The notes under the pieces are model-generated. The model saw only the letters and a program-made list of their open reading frames with translations, had not been told where the DNA came from and ran no database searches. The translations under genes were made by a program, and so were the position numbers. A stretch of 51,917 bases of DNA, from contig JAQGMS010000005.1 of NCBI GenBank assembly GCA_028292245.1, forward strand, positions 1 through 51,917, in the 5' to 3' direction. Positions 28,581 through 37,536 of the stretch are shown here, piece by piece (positions within the stretch are counted from its first letter, which is position 1; the number at the start of each line of letters is the position of its first letter). The stretch comes from Ramlibacter sp. (GTDB taxonomy: Bacteria > Pseudomonadota > Gammaproteobacteria > Burkholderiales > Burkholderiaceae_C).

Positions 28581-29045
28581 ATGGCTCCACGTTTCTGCGT
28601 CATGGCAATCGCGGCCGCCGCCGCCCTCTCCGCCTGCGACCGCACGCCCGACCTCCGCCCCGTCTACCAACTCCGCCCAGACGACCCCACCGTCCTGGTC
28701 CAAGGCAAGCGCATCTACGAAACCCACTGCGCCGGCTGCCACGGCGCGCAATTGCAGGGCCAGCCGAACTGGCGCGTGCGCGACGCCTCCGGCCGGCTGC
28801 CGGCGCCGCCTCACGACGCCACCGGGCACACCTGGCACCATCCGGACGAAGTGCTCTTCAACATCACCAAGTTCGGTGTCGGCAAGGCCGCCAACCTGAA
28901 GGACTACGACACCGCCATGCCCGTCTACGAAAACGTGCTCACCGATGCCGAGATCGTCGCCGTGCTGTCCTTCATCAAGGCGAACTGGCCGGCGGGAATC
29001 CGGAAGAAAAACGACGAGGTGAACAAGCCGGCGCGGGCGCAGTGA
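28581..29045 (+). CDS. class I c-type cytochrome, lipoprotein
   Basis: The 154-residue protein has a lipobox LSAC (C19) and one haem site CAGCH at 50-54. A methionine in TAMPVYENVLTDAEIVAVL is the likely sixth ligand. It resembles single-haem electron carriers tethered in the periplasm that donate to terminal oxidases. No oxidase gene is adjacent. Base composition returns to the GC-rich style of the chromosome here. Confidence 0.88.
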   Translation: MAPRFCVMAIAAAAALSACDRTPDLRPVYQLRPDDPTVLVQGKRIYETHCAGCHGAQLQGQPNWRVRDASGRLPAPPHDATGHTWHHPDEVLFNITKFGVGKAANLKDYDTAMPVYENVLTDAEIVAVLSFIKANWPAGIRKKNDEVNKPARAQ

Positions 29046-29121
29046 TAACACCACCGCGCGCCGTGGGCGGCGTAAGATTGTTTCCGCGCCCGCAGGGCCC
29101 TTTGCTCTGCCGTGCACCCGT

Positions 29122-30318
29122 ATGCAATCACCGCCCGACGTCACGCCATACATCGGCCAACTCATCAAGTTCCGCCGCGACCTGCACGCCCATCCCGAGC
29201 TGAAGTTCGAGGAGTCGCGCACCTCCGACCAGGTCGCTGCCTGGCTGAAGGCCCTGGGCCTGCCGCTGCACCGCGGCATGGGCGGTACCGGCGTCGTTGC
29301 GACACTGCGCGGCACGGGCCCGGATGCCGGTGACCCGGCGCGGGCCATCGGCCTGCGCGCCGACATGGACGCGCTGCCGGTGCAGGAAATCAACGCCTTC
29401 GACTACGCCAGCGCCAACCCCGGCCGCATGCACGCATGCGGGCACGATGGCCACACGACGATGCTGCTGGGCGCCGCCACGCTGCTGGCCAAGCAGCCCG
29501 ATTTCAACGGCACGGTGCACTTCATCTTCCAGCCGGGCGAGGAGGGCGGCGCCGGCGCGCGCCTGATGATGGAAGACGGCCTGTTCGACAAATTCCCGGT
29601 GAAGGCGGTGTTCGCGCTGCACAACTGGCCCGCGCTGCCGGCCGGGCAGATGGGCGTGCGCATCGGGCCGATCATGGCGTCGGCCATCCGCTTCGAGATC
29701 CGCATCCGCGGCAAGGGCGGCCACGCGGCCCAGCCGCACACGACGGTGGACCCGATCCCCATCGCCTGCGCCATCGTCGGCGAGCTGCAGAAACTGGTGT
29801 CGCGCGGCGTCGATCCGCTGGACAGCGCCGTGCTTACGGTCGGCAAGATCGATTCGGGCACCGTGGAGAACATCATCCCGAACGATGCCTTCATCTACGG
29901 CACCTGCCGCACGCTGGGCACCGCCACGCTGGCCCAGTTGATGGAAGGCATCGAGCGCATCAGCACCCACATTGCGCAGGCGCACCGCGCGAGCGCGGAA
30001 GTGATCATCAAGCCGGGCTACCCGACCACGGTCAACACGCCGCACGAGGCGCGCTTCATGGCGCAGGTGATGGGCCAGGTGGTGGGCGCGGGCAATGCCC
30101 ATGACGACGTGCTGCCGGCGATGACCTCGGAAGACTTCGGCTTCATGCTCGAGAAGGTGCCGGGCGCCTACGGCTTCATCGGCAACGGCGCGGACGGCAA
30201 GCCGGGCATCAACCTGCACAACGCCGCCTACGATTTCAACGACGACATCCTGGGCCTGGGCGCAAGCTTCTGGGACCGGCTGGTGCGTCAGTGGTTCGAA
30301 CAGGAAAAATCAGCATGA
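29122..30318 (+). CDS. M20-family amidohydrolase (hippurate hydrolase/aminoacylase type)
   Basis: The 398-residue metal-dependent hydrolase has ADMDALPVQE, HACGHDGHTTMLLGAA and FQPGEEGGAGARLMMEDGLF, which supply the metal ligands and catalytic glutamate of the M20D group. This group removes acyl groups from N-acyl amino acids or related amides in the cytoplasm. The substrate cannot be told. The stop overlaps the start of the binding-protein gene as ATGA (30315-30318), so uptake and hydrolysis may be linked. Confidence 0.9.
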   Translation: MQSPPDVTPYIGQLIKFRRDLHAHPELKFEESRTSDQVAAWLKALGLPLHRGMGGTGVVATLRGTGPDAGDPARAIGLRADMDALPVQEINAFDYASANPGRMHACGHDGHTTMLLGAATLLAKQPDFNGTVHFIFQPGEEGGAGARLMMEDGLFDKFPVKAVFALHNWPALPAGQMGVRIGPIMASAIRFEIRIRGKGGHAAQPHTTVDPIPIACAIVGELQKLVSRGVDPLDSAVLTVGKIDSGTVENIIPNDAFIYGTCRTLGTATLAQLMEGIERISTHIAQAHRASAEVIIKPGYPTTVNTPHEARFMAQVMGQVVGAGNAHDDVLPAMTSEDFGFMLEKVPGAYGFIGNGADGKPGINLHNAAYDFNDDILGLGASFWDRLVRQWFEQEKSA

Positions 30319-31295
30319 CATCTCGCCGACACACCTTGGGGCTGGGCCTCGCTTCCCTGGCGGCCGCCGTGCTGCCGCTCGCCACGCGCGCACAGGCCCA
30401 ATGGCCGACCCGTCCGGTGAAGATCATCGTCCCCTATCCGGCGGGCGGCGTGAACGACGTGGTCACGCGCATGCTGGCCGAACACCTGCGGCCGCTGCTC
30501 GGCCAGCCGGTGGTGGTGGACAACCGCGCCGGCGCCGGCGGCACCATCGGCATGGACGCCGTCGCCAAGGCGGAGGACGGGCACACGCTGGGCTTTGCCG
30601 CGATCAGCCCGCTGACGCTGAACCCGCACATCATGAAGGTGCACTACGACCCGCTGAAGGATTTCGATCCGGTGGCTTCGGTGATGTACTCGCCGGTGTA
30701 CGTGGTGGCGACGCCGCGCTTCAAGGGCAAGACCTTCGGCGACGCGATCGCGATGGCCAAGGCCGAGCCGGGCAAGGTGAGCATCGCGAGCTCCGGCTTC
30801 GGCACGCTCGGCCACATCATGATCGAGCAGATCCGCCGCAAGTCGGGCGCCGACCTCACGCATGTTCCCTACAAGGGCGGCACCCAGCTCATCACCGACG
30901 CCGCGGGCGGCCAGTTCGACCTGTTCGTCGCCAACCCGTTCGCGGCGCTCAATGGCCAGATCGACGAAGGCAAATTGCGCGTGCTGGCGGTGACCGGCCC
31001 GCGCCGCCTGCCCAACCTGCCGCAGGTGCCGACTCTCGCGGAGCTGGGCTATCCCGAGGCCAACCTCACGTCGCTGTTCGGCTTCTACGCGCCCTCTTCG
31101 ATGCCGGCCGGCGTGGTGCAGCGCCTGAATGCCGACATCAACAAGGTGCTGGCCGAAAAGGAGGTGCAGGAGCAATTGCGCAAACTGGACAACGTGGTGA
31201 GCCCCGGCACGCCGCAGCAGTTCGGCGCGGTGATCGAGAAGGAGTACGCCGCCAATGCGCGCATCGTGAAAGAAGCCAATATCAAGGCGGAGTGA
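30315..31295 (+). CDS. tripartite tricarboxylate transporter (Bug) substrate-binding protein
   Basis: This 326-residue periplasmic binding protein has a twin-arginine-like signal (SRRHTLGLGLASLAAAVLP) with likely cleavage after RAQA. The family pattern is IIVPYPAGGVNDVVTRMLAE ... VVVDNRAGAGGTIGMDAVAK. Such proteins are highly multiplied in Burkholderiales and bind carboxylates or aromatic acids. No TctA/TctB permease genes are near. The start at 30315 is set by the overlap with the M20 gene and by the signal peptide. Confidence 0.92.
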   Translation: MTSRRHTLGLGLASLAAAVLPLATRAQAQWPTRPVKIIVPYPAGGVNDVVTRMLAEHLRPLLGQPVVVDNRAGAGGTIGMDAVAKAEDGHTLGFAAISPLTLNPHIMKVHYDPLKDFDPVASVMYSPVYVVATPRFKGKTFGDAIAMAKAEPGKVSIASSGFGTLGHIMIEQIRRKSGADLTHVPYKGGTQLITDAAGGQFDLFVANPFAALNGQIDEGKLRVLAVTGPRRLPNLPQVPTLAELGYPEANLTSLFGFYAPSSMPAGVVQRLNADINKVLAEKEVQEQLRKLDNVVSPGTPQQFGAVIEKEYAANARIVKEANIKAE

Positions 31296-31296
31296 G

Positions 31297-32721
31297 ATGA
31301 CCGCGCCGGCCCTGTTCGACATCGGCATCGTGGGCCTGGGCGTCATGGGCGAAAACCTCGCGCTCAACTTCGAGCGCAACGGCTTTGCCGTGACCGGGTT
31401 CGACCTGGACGCGGCCAAGTGCGAGCGCCTCGGGCAGCGCACGCAGGGCCTGCGCGTTGCGGCGGCCCGCTCGCTGCAGGAGCTGGTGGCGGGCTTGCGC
31501 GCGCCGCGCCGCATTCTCATGCTGGTCCCGGCGGGCACCGCGGTCGATTCCGTCATCGCGGGCTTGCGGCCGCTGCTGGACCGCGGCGATGTCCTGATCG
31601 ACGGCGGCAACACCCTTTTCACCGACACGCAGCGGCGCATGCTGGCCCTGGCGGATTCCGGCATCCTGTATGTCGGCTCCGGCGTCAGCGGAGGCGAGGA
31701 GGGTGCGCTGCGCGGGCCCGCGCTGATGCCCGGCGGCGACGCGCAGGCCTGGTCCTCGATCAAGCCGATGCTGCAGGCCATCGCCGCCAAGGCGGAGGAC
31801 GGCCAGCCCTGCTGCGAGTGGATGGGCGGCGGCGGCGCGGGCCACTTCGTCAAGATGGTCCACAACGGCATCGAGTACGCCGACATGCAGACGATCTGCG
31901 AGTCGTACTGGCTGTTGCAGGAGCTGTTGGGCATGAAGCCCGTCGAGATGAGTGCCGTATTCAGCGAGTGGAACCGCGGCGAGCTGGGCAGCTATCTGAT
32001 CGGGATCACGGCGGAAATTCTCGCGCGCACCGACGCCGACACCGGCGGCGCGTTGGTGGATGTGATCCTCGACACCGCGGAGCAGAAGGGCACCGGCAAA
32101 TGGGCCAGCCAGGCGGCGCTGGACATGGGCGTGCCGGCGCCGACGATCGTCGAGGCGGTGTTCGCCCGCACCGTCAGCGCCGTCAAGCAGGAGCGCGTCG
32201 CCGCTGCCGGTGTTCTCGCCGGACCGAAGCTGCGGTACGCGGGCGATCGGGCCGCCTTCGTCGAACAGGTGCGCCGCGCATTGCTGGCGGCCAAGATCTG
32301 CGCCTATGCGCAAGGGTTCCAGTTGCTTCGCGCCGGTGACCGGGAACATCAGTGGAGCCTGCCGTTCGAGACCATCGCGTCGGTCTGGCGGGCCGGCTGC
32401 ATCATCCGCGCGCGCCTGCTGGAAGACATCCGGCACGCCTACGCCGGCAATCCCGAACTGGCCAACCTCATGGTCGACCCGCACTTCGCCGGTGTGATGG
32501 CGCAGTGCCAGCAAGACCTGCGGGCGGTGGTCGCTGCCGCCGCGCAGCACGGCGTGGCGGTGCCGGCGTTCATGAGCGCGCTGGCCTACTACGACGCCTA
32601 TCGCTCGGCCCGCCTGCCGGCCAACCTGCTGCAGGCGCAGCGCGACTACTTCGGCGCGCACACCTACCAACGCATCGACCGGCCGGGCAAGTTCCACACG
32701 CATTGGACGACGCGCCCATAA
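31297..32721 (+). CDS. gnd: 6-phosphogluconate dehydrogenase, decarboxylating
   Basis: The 474-residue enzyme converts 6-phosphogluconate to ribulose-5-phosphate and CO2 with NADP+. The N-terminal nucleotide site is VGLGVMGENLALNFERNGF. The catalytic region GGGGAGHFVKMVHNGIEYAD contains K186, matching the catalytic lysine of the family. The C-terminal part YQRIDRPGKFHTHW is also normal. The full length argues for the true enzyme rather than the shorter Gnd-like group. It starts 1 base after the Bug gene and is probably co-transcribed, an unusual place for a pentose-phosphate enzyme. Confidence 0.93.
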   Translation: MTAPALFDIGIVGLGVMGENLALNFERNGFAVTGFDLDAAKCERLGQRTQGLRVAAARSLQELVAGLRAPRRILMLVPAGTAVDSVIAGLRPLLDRGDVLIDGGNTLFTDTQRRMLALADSGILYVGSGVSGGEEGALRGPALMPGGDAQAWSSIKPMLQAIAAKAEDGQPCCEWMGGGGAGHFVKMVHNGIEYADMQTICESYWLLQELLGMKPVEMSAVFSEWNRGELGSYLIGITAEILARTDADTGGALVDVILDTAEQKGTGKWASQAALDMGVPAPTIVEAVFARTVSAVKQERVAAAGVLAGPKLRYAGDRAAFVEQVRRALLAAKICAYAQGFQLLRAGDREHQWSLPFETIASVWRAGCIIRARLLEDIRHAYAGNPELANLMVDPHFAGVMAQCQQDLRAVVAAAAQHGVAVPAFMSALAYYDAYRSARLPANLLQAQRDYFGAHTYQRIDRPGKFHTHWTTRP

Positions 32722-32756
32722 TCGCCGATCCACACGACTGACCTCAGGAGATTTCC

Positions 32757-33614
32757 ATGGCAACCATCGCATTCCTCGGCACCGGCCTGCTCGGCGGCGC
32801 CTTCGCTGAAGCAGCCGCCAAGCGCGGCGACACGGTCACGGCCTGGAACCGCTCGCCGGACAAGGTGCAGCAGCTCGTGCAGTTCGGCGTCAAGGCCGCG
32901 GCGACGCCGGCCGAGGCGGTGCGCGGCGCTTCGCGCGTTCACATGGTGCTCAAGGACGATGCTGTGGTCGACGAGGTGATCGCCGCGGCGCGCGCGGGCC
33001 TTTCGCCCGATGCCGTGCTGATCGACCACACCACCACCTTGCCCGCGCTGACGGCGGCGCGCGCCGAGCGGCTGAAGGCGCAGGGCGTGAAGTACCTGCA
33101 CTGCCCGGTGTTCATGGGGCCGGCCGCGGCGCGCACGGCGCAGGGCTCGATGATGGTTGCGGGGCCTCAGGCCTTGTTCGAGAGCCTGAAGGCCGAACTC
33201 GCGGCAATGACCTCGCGCCTGGAGTTCATGGGCGAGCGCGCCGACCTGGCGGCCGTCAACAAGTTGTTCGGCAATGCGCTGATCATCGGGCTGTCGGGCG
33301 TGATGGCCGACGTGCTCACCATCGCGCAGGCCAGCGGCGTCGATGGGCTGGACGCCATCAAGTTGTTGGGCTGGCTGGACCTGAACGGCATGGTGTCCAA
33401 CCGCGGCGCCAGCATGGCCAAGGGCAAGTTCAGCCCGCCGAGCTTCGAGCTGGCGATGGCGCGCAAGGACGTGCGCCTGATGCTGGAAACCACCGGCAGG
33501 CGGCCGATGGCGGCGCTGCCGGCCGTCGCCGCGCGCATGGACCAGTTGATCGCGGCCGGTCACGGCGACAAGGACGCGAGCGCGCTGGCTATGGACGCGG
33601 TGAAGCGGGGCTGA
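32757..33614 (+). CDS. NAD(P)-dependent beta-hydroxyacid dehydrogenase-like oxidoreductase
   Basis: The 285-residue protein belongs to the 3-hydroxyisobutyrate dehydrogenase/tartronate semialdehyde reductase group. It has the Rossmann motif FLGTGLLGGAFAEAAAKRG, a substrate strand region CPVFMGPAAARTAQGSMM, and K169 in AVNKLFGNALIIG at the place of the catalytic lysine. The ATG follows CAGGAGA. Its last 26 bases overlap the end of the converging AraC gene. The substrate is unknown. Confidence 0.88.
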   Translation: MATIAFLGTGLLGGAFAEAAAKRGDTVTAWNRSPDKVQQLVQFGVKAAATPAEAVRGASRVHMVLKDDAVVDEVIAAARAGLSPDAVLIDHTTTLPALTAARAERLKAQGVKYLHCPVFMGPAAARTAQGSMMVAGPQALFESLKAELAAMTSRLEFMGERADLAAVNKLFGNALIIGLSGVMADVLTIAQASGVDGLDAIKLLGWLDLNGMVSNRGASMAKGKFSPPSFELAMARKDVRLMLETTGRRPMAALPAVAARMDQLIAAGHGDKDASALAMDAVKRG

Positions 33615-34515
33615 TCTTTCGCAAGGTCCGCGACGGCAATTCGCCGAACAGCGACTGGTACCGCTGCGCGAAATGGCTCATGTGGTCGAACCCCTGGTCC
33701 GCGGCCGCTTGCGCGATGCTCAGGTCGGCCGGCCGCGTTGACATCAATTGCCGCCTGGCCGCGTTGAGCCTGACGCTGCGCAGGTAGTGCACGGCCGTCG
33801 TGTCGGCCACTTGCCTGAAGCTGTTCTGCACGCTGCTGCGGCTCGTGCGAAGCTGAACGCACAATTCGTCGATGCTCGGAGGCGCATCCGCGCGAGCCGC
33901 CACGGCGCGATGGCATTCAGCCACGATGTAGCTCGCCGAGGCGCTGCCGAACCCCTGGTGCGAATCGGCGGCATTGTTGAAGAGGTCGCCCAGCGCCTCG
34001 AACACGACGTGAGACGCGGGCAAGTCGTGCGTGAACAAGGCAAGCAGGTCTCTTCGCAAACGCTGCAACGAATCGCGCGGGGCGAGCAGCACCGGACGGG
34101 ACAGCAAGGCCCGGGCGTTCGCTGTCCATGGCCGGGCGTCCAGCAGGCGCCGGAAATCCTCGGCTTCGAAGGTGACCGCCAGCAATTCCATTCCGCCCGG
34201 GCGTTGCAGCGTGAATTCCTCGCCGCTGCGAAGGATGAACACGCTGTCCTCGCGCAATTCCCGGCCCTGGATTCGCGGCGTTCCGCAGGCGCTTCCGACG
34301 GGAACGGCGAAGCAGATCTTGCCGGCGGGCAAGCACCCCTGCTGGACCACCCGCTCACTCATCCACTTGCGAAAGACATGGACGCCGCCGGCGGTCACTT
34401 CGGCGAGCGAGCTGCGCATGGCGCCGGGGGACATCTGCAGGTAGCGCTGGTTCCACTCCGGCGCCGATGCGCCGTGCAAATGGAAATCGTCGAACCGGTC
34501 GAGCCTGAATGTCAT
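33589..34515 (-). CDS. AraC-family transcriptional regulator
   Basis: The 308-residue protein has a variable cupin-like N-terminal half and a C-terminal double helix-turn-helix from about residue 205: SRSSVQNSFRQVADTTAVHY, then RLNAARRQLMST and IAQAAADQGFDHMSHFAQRY. Such proteins activate nearby or distant genes on binding a small ligand. It converges with the dehydrogenase gene and diverges from a lipoprotein gene, so either could be a target. The start is the ATG at 34515. Confidence 0.9.
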   Translation of the reverse strand: MTFRLDRFDDFHLHGASAPEWNQRYLQMSPGAMRSSLAEVTAGGVHVFRKWMSERVVQQGCLPAGKICFAVPVGSACGTPRIQGRELREDSVFILRSGEEFTLQRPGGMELLAVTFEAEDFRRLLDARPWTANARALLSRPVLLAPRDSLQRLRRDLLALFTHDLPASHVVFEALGDLFNNAADSHQGFGSASASYIVAECHRAVAARADAPPSIDELCVQLRTSRSSVQNSFRQVADTTAVHYLRSVRLNAARRQLMSTRPADLSIAQAAADQGFDHMSHFAQRYQSLFGELPSRTLRKISPASPRP

Positions 34516-34595
34516 GCAGAAGAATAACCGGGACGGACATCCGTTTTACCGAAATGGGCTATCGGTGCTCCGCTTCGCGCCGGATACTTCCGCGA

Positions 34596-35309
34596 ATGAT
34601 GACCGCACGACGCCTTGTTTCGATCTCTTTGCTGCTCGCAGCGGCGATGACTCTCGTCGCCTGCGCCGGGACAACCCGTTCGAGCCTCCACCCTGAAGGA
34701 CCCCTTGCCATGAACGTAGACCAGATCAAGGACGGCCTCGTTGGCGACTGGGTGAGCATCGCACCGGAAGTGCGCCCCAGCGCGACCAAGAATCCGGACG
34801 GCACCTTGAAACCCTTCTACCTGAAGCGCGAGTTCAAGTACCTGCCGGGCGACCGGTTCGAGCTGGGCATCGTCAATTCGGCGGACCCGAACGGCGCGGT
34901 GCCGATCGCGCGGATCTTCCTCAGGGGCCACATGGCCTGGGTCGGGGCGCATCCGATCGCCCCGGGCGCGCAGAAAGTGGATTTCGTCGCCGACGAGGGC
35001 TACGAGGTGACGCCGCTGGTCCAGGGCTTTGCCGACCTGCTGAACCGGATCGCCGGCGCCGGCTACAAGAAGTGGGAGGTAGGCGGCACCCAGAGCGTCC
35101 TCGGCAAGACGTTCGTGCCGTTCGGCTTGGCCGAAGGGAAGAATTTCATGGAATTCGACCTCGTGTACCTGAGCCACGGCATGTTGTTCTGGGGAGCGCG
35201 GAACATCGATGGCCGTGGGTTCGACAAGGAAGAAAACCGGCCGACCAACCTGCAGATTCCCCTGGTGCGGCGCGCCGGTCAGAGCACCGGGGCAAGCAAG
35301 TCTTCATAA
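34596..35309 (+). CDS. lipoprotein of unknown function
   Basis: A protein of about 237 residues starts with an MM pair (34596 or 34599), has a signal peptide and a lipobox LVAC. The mature part has alternating strands such as FKYLPGDRFELGIVNSADPN and FDLVYLSHGMLFWGARN and ends ENRPTNLQIPLVRR. The pattern suggests a small beta-rich, possibly lipocalin-like domain, but I do not recognise a family. Another possible start lies at MNVDQIKDGLVGDW (34710), but that would lose the signal peptide. The 3' end overlaps the converging gene by 31 bases. Confidence 0.65.
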   Translation: MMTARRLVSISLLLAAAMTLVACAGTTRSSLHPEGPLAMNVDQIKDGLVGDWVSIAPEVRPSATKNPDGTLKPFYLKREFKYLPGDRFELGIVNSADPNGAVPIARIFLRGHMAWVGAHPIAPGAQKVDFVADEGYEVTPLVQGFADLLNRIAGAGYKKWEVGGTQSVLGKTFVPFGLAEGKNFMEFDLVYLSHGMLFWGARNIDGRGFDKEENRPTNLQIPLVRRAGQSTGASKSS

Positions 35310-36151
35310 GTGCTTGAATTCGCGCTCATCGCGCAGACCCGCTGGCAAAGCAGCCGCCGCGACGCACCGGGATCGCTGGCCGTTTGCGCGCCGGACGCGG
35401 CGGGCGATCGCATCAAAGGATGGTCCTTCGGTACCGCATCGGGGCTGAAGTTCGGCCCATAGATGCGGGGCACGCCGGGTACAGGCACCAGGTTCTTCCC
35501 CAGCCGGCCGCCGGCTTCGGTGGCCAGCTCGGGCGTCAGGCACACGACGTGCGCCAGCCCGCGCACGGCTTCGGCCACGCCGCGCGGGTCGACGCCGTAG
35601 AAACGCGAGTTCGGCTTGTTGGTCAACGCAATCACGGGCAAGGTCCGCTCCTGGGACAAGACATGCTCGCAGAATGCCGCCAGCCCTTCCTCGTCTTGCA
35701 CGAAGCGCGGTTCGCCCATGACCGTGACGCCTCCATCTTCCAGCTCGAGCCGCTCGACCCATGACCCCAGCAATTTGGGAGGCGCGATGACGGTGGGGCC
35801 GGCGGCCAGGTCGGAGCAGGCGGTCTGGATGGCCATCACGTCGGCCTCTCCGGTGTCTGCCACGACGGCCCGGGTGATCCAGGCGCGCGCGCCGTTTCTC
35901 TCGCTGTACGCCACTTCGAGCGTCCATAACGATCCGTCGCCGTTGGTGGACACGCTGAGCCTGCGGCCGGGCAGGTTCACTTCGATCCGGTCGCTTTCGA
36001 GCTCGGCAGCAGAGGGCAACAGCCGCGACCACTTCGCTCCCACCCAGCCCCAGACCAGGTCCTTGGCGCGGCGGCGATTGTCATGCGAATGGGCCCGGCT
36101 TCTCAGCGCCGAGCAGACCACGAGGGTCGCGTCATTTTTTGTGTTCAGCAT
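35279..36151 (-). CDS. protein of unknown function downstream of the nucleotidyl cyclase
   Basis: This 290-residue soluble protein has no signal peptide. Features seen are WGWVGAKWSRLLPSAAELES near the start, ALTNKPNSRFYGVDPRGVAE in the middle, then LAHVVCLTPELATEAG and VPRIYGPNFSPDAVPKDHPL. I recall similar 'AHVV...RIY.P.F....HPL' patterns in unannotated bacterial proteins, without a known function. The C-terminal 45 residues look degenerate, so the protein may be shortened. An AGGA site precedes the ATG. It begins 89 bases after the cyclase gene on the same strand and may be co-transcribed with it. Confidence 0.6.
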   Translation of the reverse strand: MLNTKNDATLVVCSALRSRAHSHDNRRRAKDLVWGWVGAKWSRLLPSAAELESDRIEVNLPGRRLSVSTNGDGSLWTLEVAYSERNGARAWITRAVVADTGEADVMAIQTACSDLAAGPTVIAPPKLLGSWVERLELEDGGVTVMGEPRFVQDEEGLAAFCEHVLSQERTLPVIALTNKPNSRFYGVDPRGVAEAVRGLAHVVCLTPELATEAGGRLGKNLVPVPGVPRIYGPNFSPDAVPKDHPLMRSPAASGAQTASDPGASRRLLCQRVCAMSANSSTYEDLLAPVL

Positions 36152-36240
36152 CGCTATCCTGGAAATTCAGCATTTAAAAGCAAGAACCGTGCGTGCGAAC
36201 CCATCGGTTGCAAGCCGTCCGCTGGATGTCAGCCTTGCAA

Positions 36241-37467
36241 TCACATCAGGAAGTTCGCCCACTCCGGCCGCAGGTCGGGCACCAGGTCCGCGGCCTGGCC
36301 GATCCGCACCAGGTTCTTGAAGTCCAGCGTGTTCTCCACGCCGAACACCTGCGGGCTGCCCGGGATGAAAGCCAGCAGCGGCATGCTTTCGAGCAGCGTC
36401 TTCTTCAGGCCCGGCGACGGGTTGCCGACCTCGTCGCTGTGGTGCACCAGCGCACCGCCGGTGTAGCCGCCGACCGACTGGAGCGTGGTGTTCAACTGCG
36501 TCTTGATGAGGTTGATGCGGCGGGTGATGTTGCCCAACTGGTAATGCTGGTGGTGGTGCGCGTTCTCGGAACCCCGGAACCGGTCGACGAAGCGGTGATC
36601 CCAGTCCGAGTTTCTCGAGGCCTGCACGATGCCGTGGTTGCCGGGCCCCAGCGCCAGCCGGGCCAACGTGAGGTCGACGGCGCTCGGCCGGTTGTGCGTG
36701 TGGCCCTGCGCCTGCTCGGCGGGAGCCCACACCGCGAACAGGTCATAGTCGCCCGTGACGCAGGCGCGATAGCCGTAGTCCTCGGTGCCCGGGTTGATGA
36801 GGCCGAGGATCGCCTCGAAACCCATCACCCGTATCGGCGTCGCGCCGCCCGGATATTCCTGCACGAAATTCAGCGGCGAGTCGTCGTCCACGAAGAGCCC
36901 GTAGCCATCGACGGGTGCGTCCGGGCAGACGGCCCTGAAGGCGGCCGACTGGCGGCACACCCGCACCGGCAGCAGGCGCCACGGCAGCATGATCTCGGCC
37001 TTCGCGTCGCCGTTGACGCCCGTGAGGATGCCCAGTGAACTGTTCTGGACATTGAGGTGCCCGCCATTGCGCAGCTCCTGCAGGCGAGCGGCCGAGATCA
37101 CGATCGGCTTGCAGCCCGCGGTCCAGAGCGCGTCGCGCTGCACATCCAGCCCGCCGATGGCGTCGTGGCGCACGCTGCCGGTCAGGGCCTCGGCCGTGAA
37201 ATTGCGGTTGGCGGTTTCCTTGGAGCGGCCGCCCTTGCTCAGGCGCGGATCGACGCAGACGAAGCCGCGCATCGGCCCCCAGTCGCATGACTTGGTATCG
37301 ATGCGAAAACCTTTCGCCGCATAGCCTTCTTCGAGCAGCCGCGTGCAGTGGGAGCCGACCGAGCGCAGCAGGATGCCGTGCTTCATCCGGTCGGCCACCT
37401 GCTGCATGGCTGCGCCGTGCCGGGCCGGGATGCCGGTCAATGTGTACGCGCCGGCATCGTGCCGCAT
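36241..37467 (-). CDS. ExoY/CyaA/edema-factor-like nucleotidyl cyclase
   Basis: This 408-residue protein aligns by eye with Pseudomonas ExoY over its core. The ATP-binding lysines K52 and K59 lie in AAKGFRIDTKSCDWGP, followed by GFVCVDPRLSK. Metal ligands D240 and D242 lie in TGDYDLFAVW. H343 and N349 lie in HHSDEVGNP, after LGNITRRINLIKTQLN. All catalytic positions known for ExoY and CyaA are kept in order. The family makes cAMP or cGMP/cUMP inside host cells and usually needs a host activator (actin or calmodulin). No signal peptide, RTX repeats or secretion genes are visible. The exact start is uncertain (weak ribosome site); homology begins near residue 21. Confidence 0.85.
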   Translation of the reverse strand: MRHDAGAYTLTGIPARHGAAMQQVADRMKHGILLRSVGSHCTRLLEEGYAAKGFRIDTKSCDWGPMRGFVCVDPRLSKGGRSKETANRNFTAEALTGSVRHDAIGGLDVQRDALWTAGCKPIVISAARLQELRNGGHLNVQNSSLGILTGVNGDAKAEIMLPWRLLPVRVCRQSAAFRAVCPDAPVDGYGLFVDDDSPLNFVQEYPGGATPIRVMGFEAILGLINPGTEDYGYRACVTGDYDLFAVWAPAEQAQGHTHNRPSAVDLTLARLALGPGNHGIVQASRNSDWDHRFVDRFRGSENAHHHQHYQLGNITRRINLIKTQLNTTLQSVGGYTGGALVHHSDEVGNPSPGLKKTLLESMPLLAFIPGSPQVFGVENTLDFKNLVRIGQAADLVPDLRPEWANFLM

Positions 37468-37536
37468 GGTCTGCTCTTGAACTGTTTGAAGTGGAGGGCT
37501 GCTACAGCTTGCCCGTGGAAGACGCCATGTTAAACC

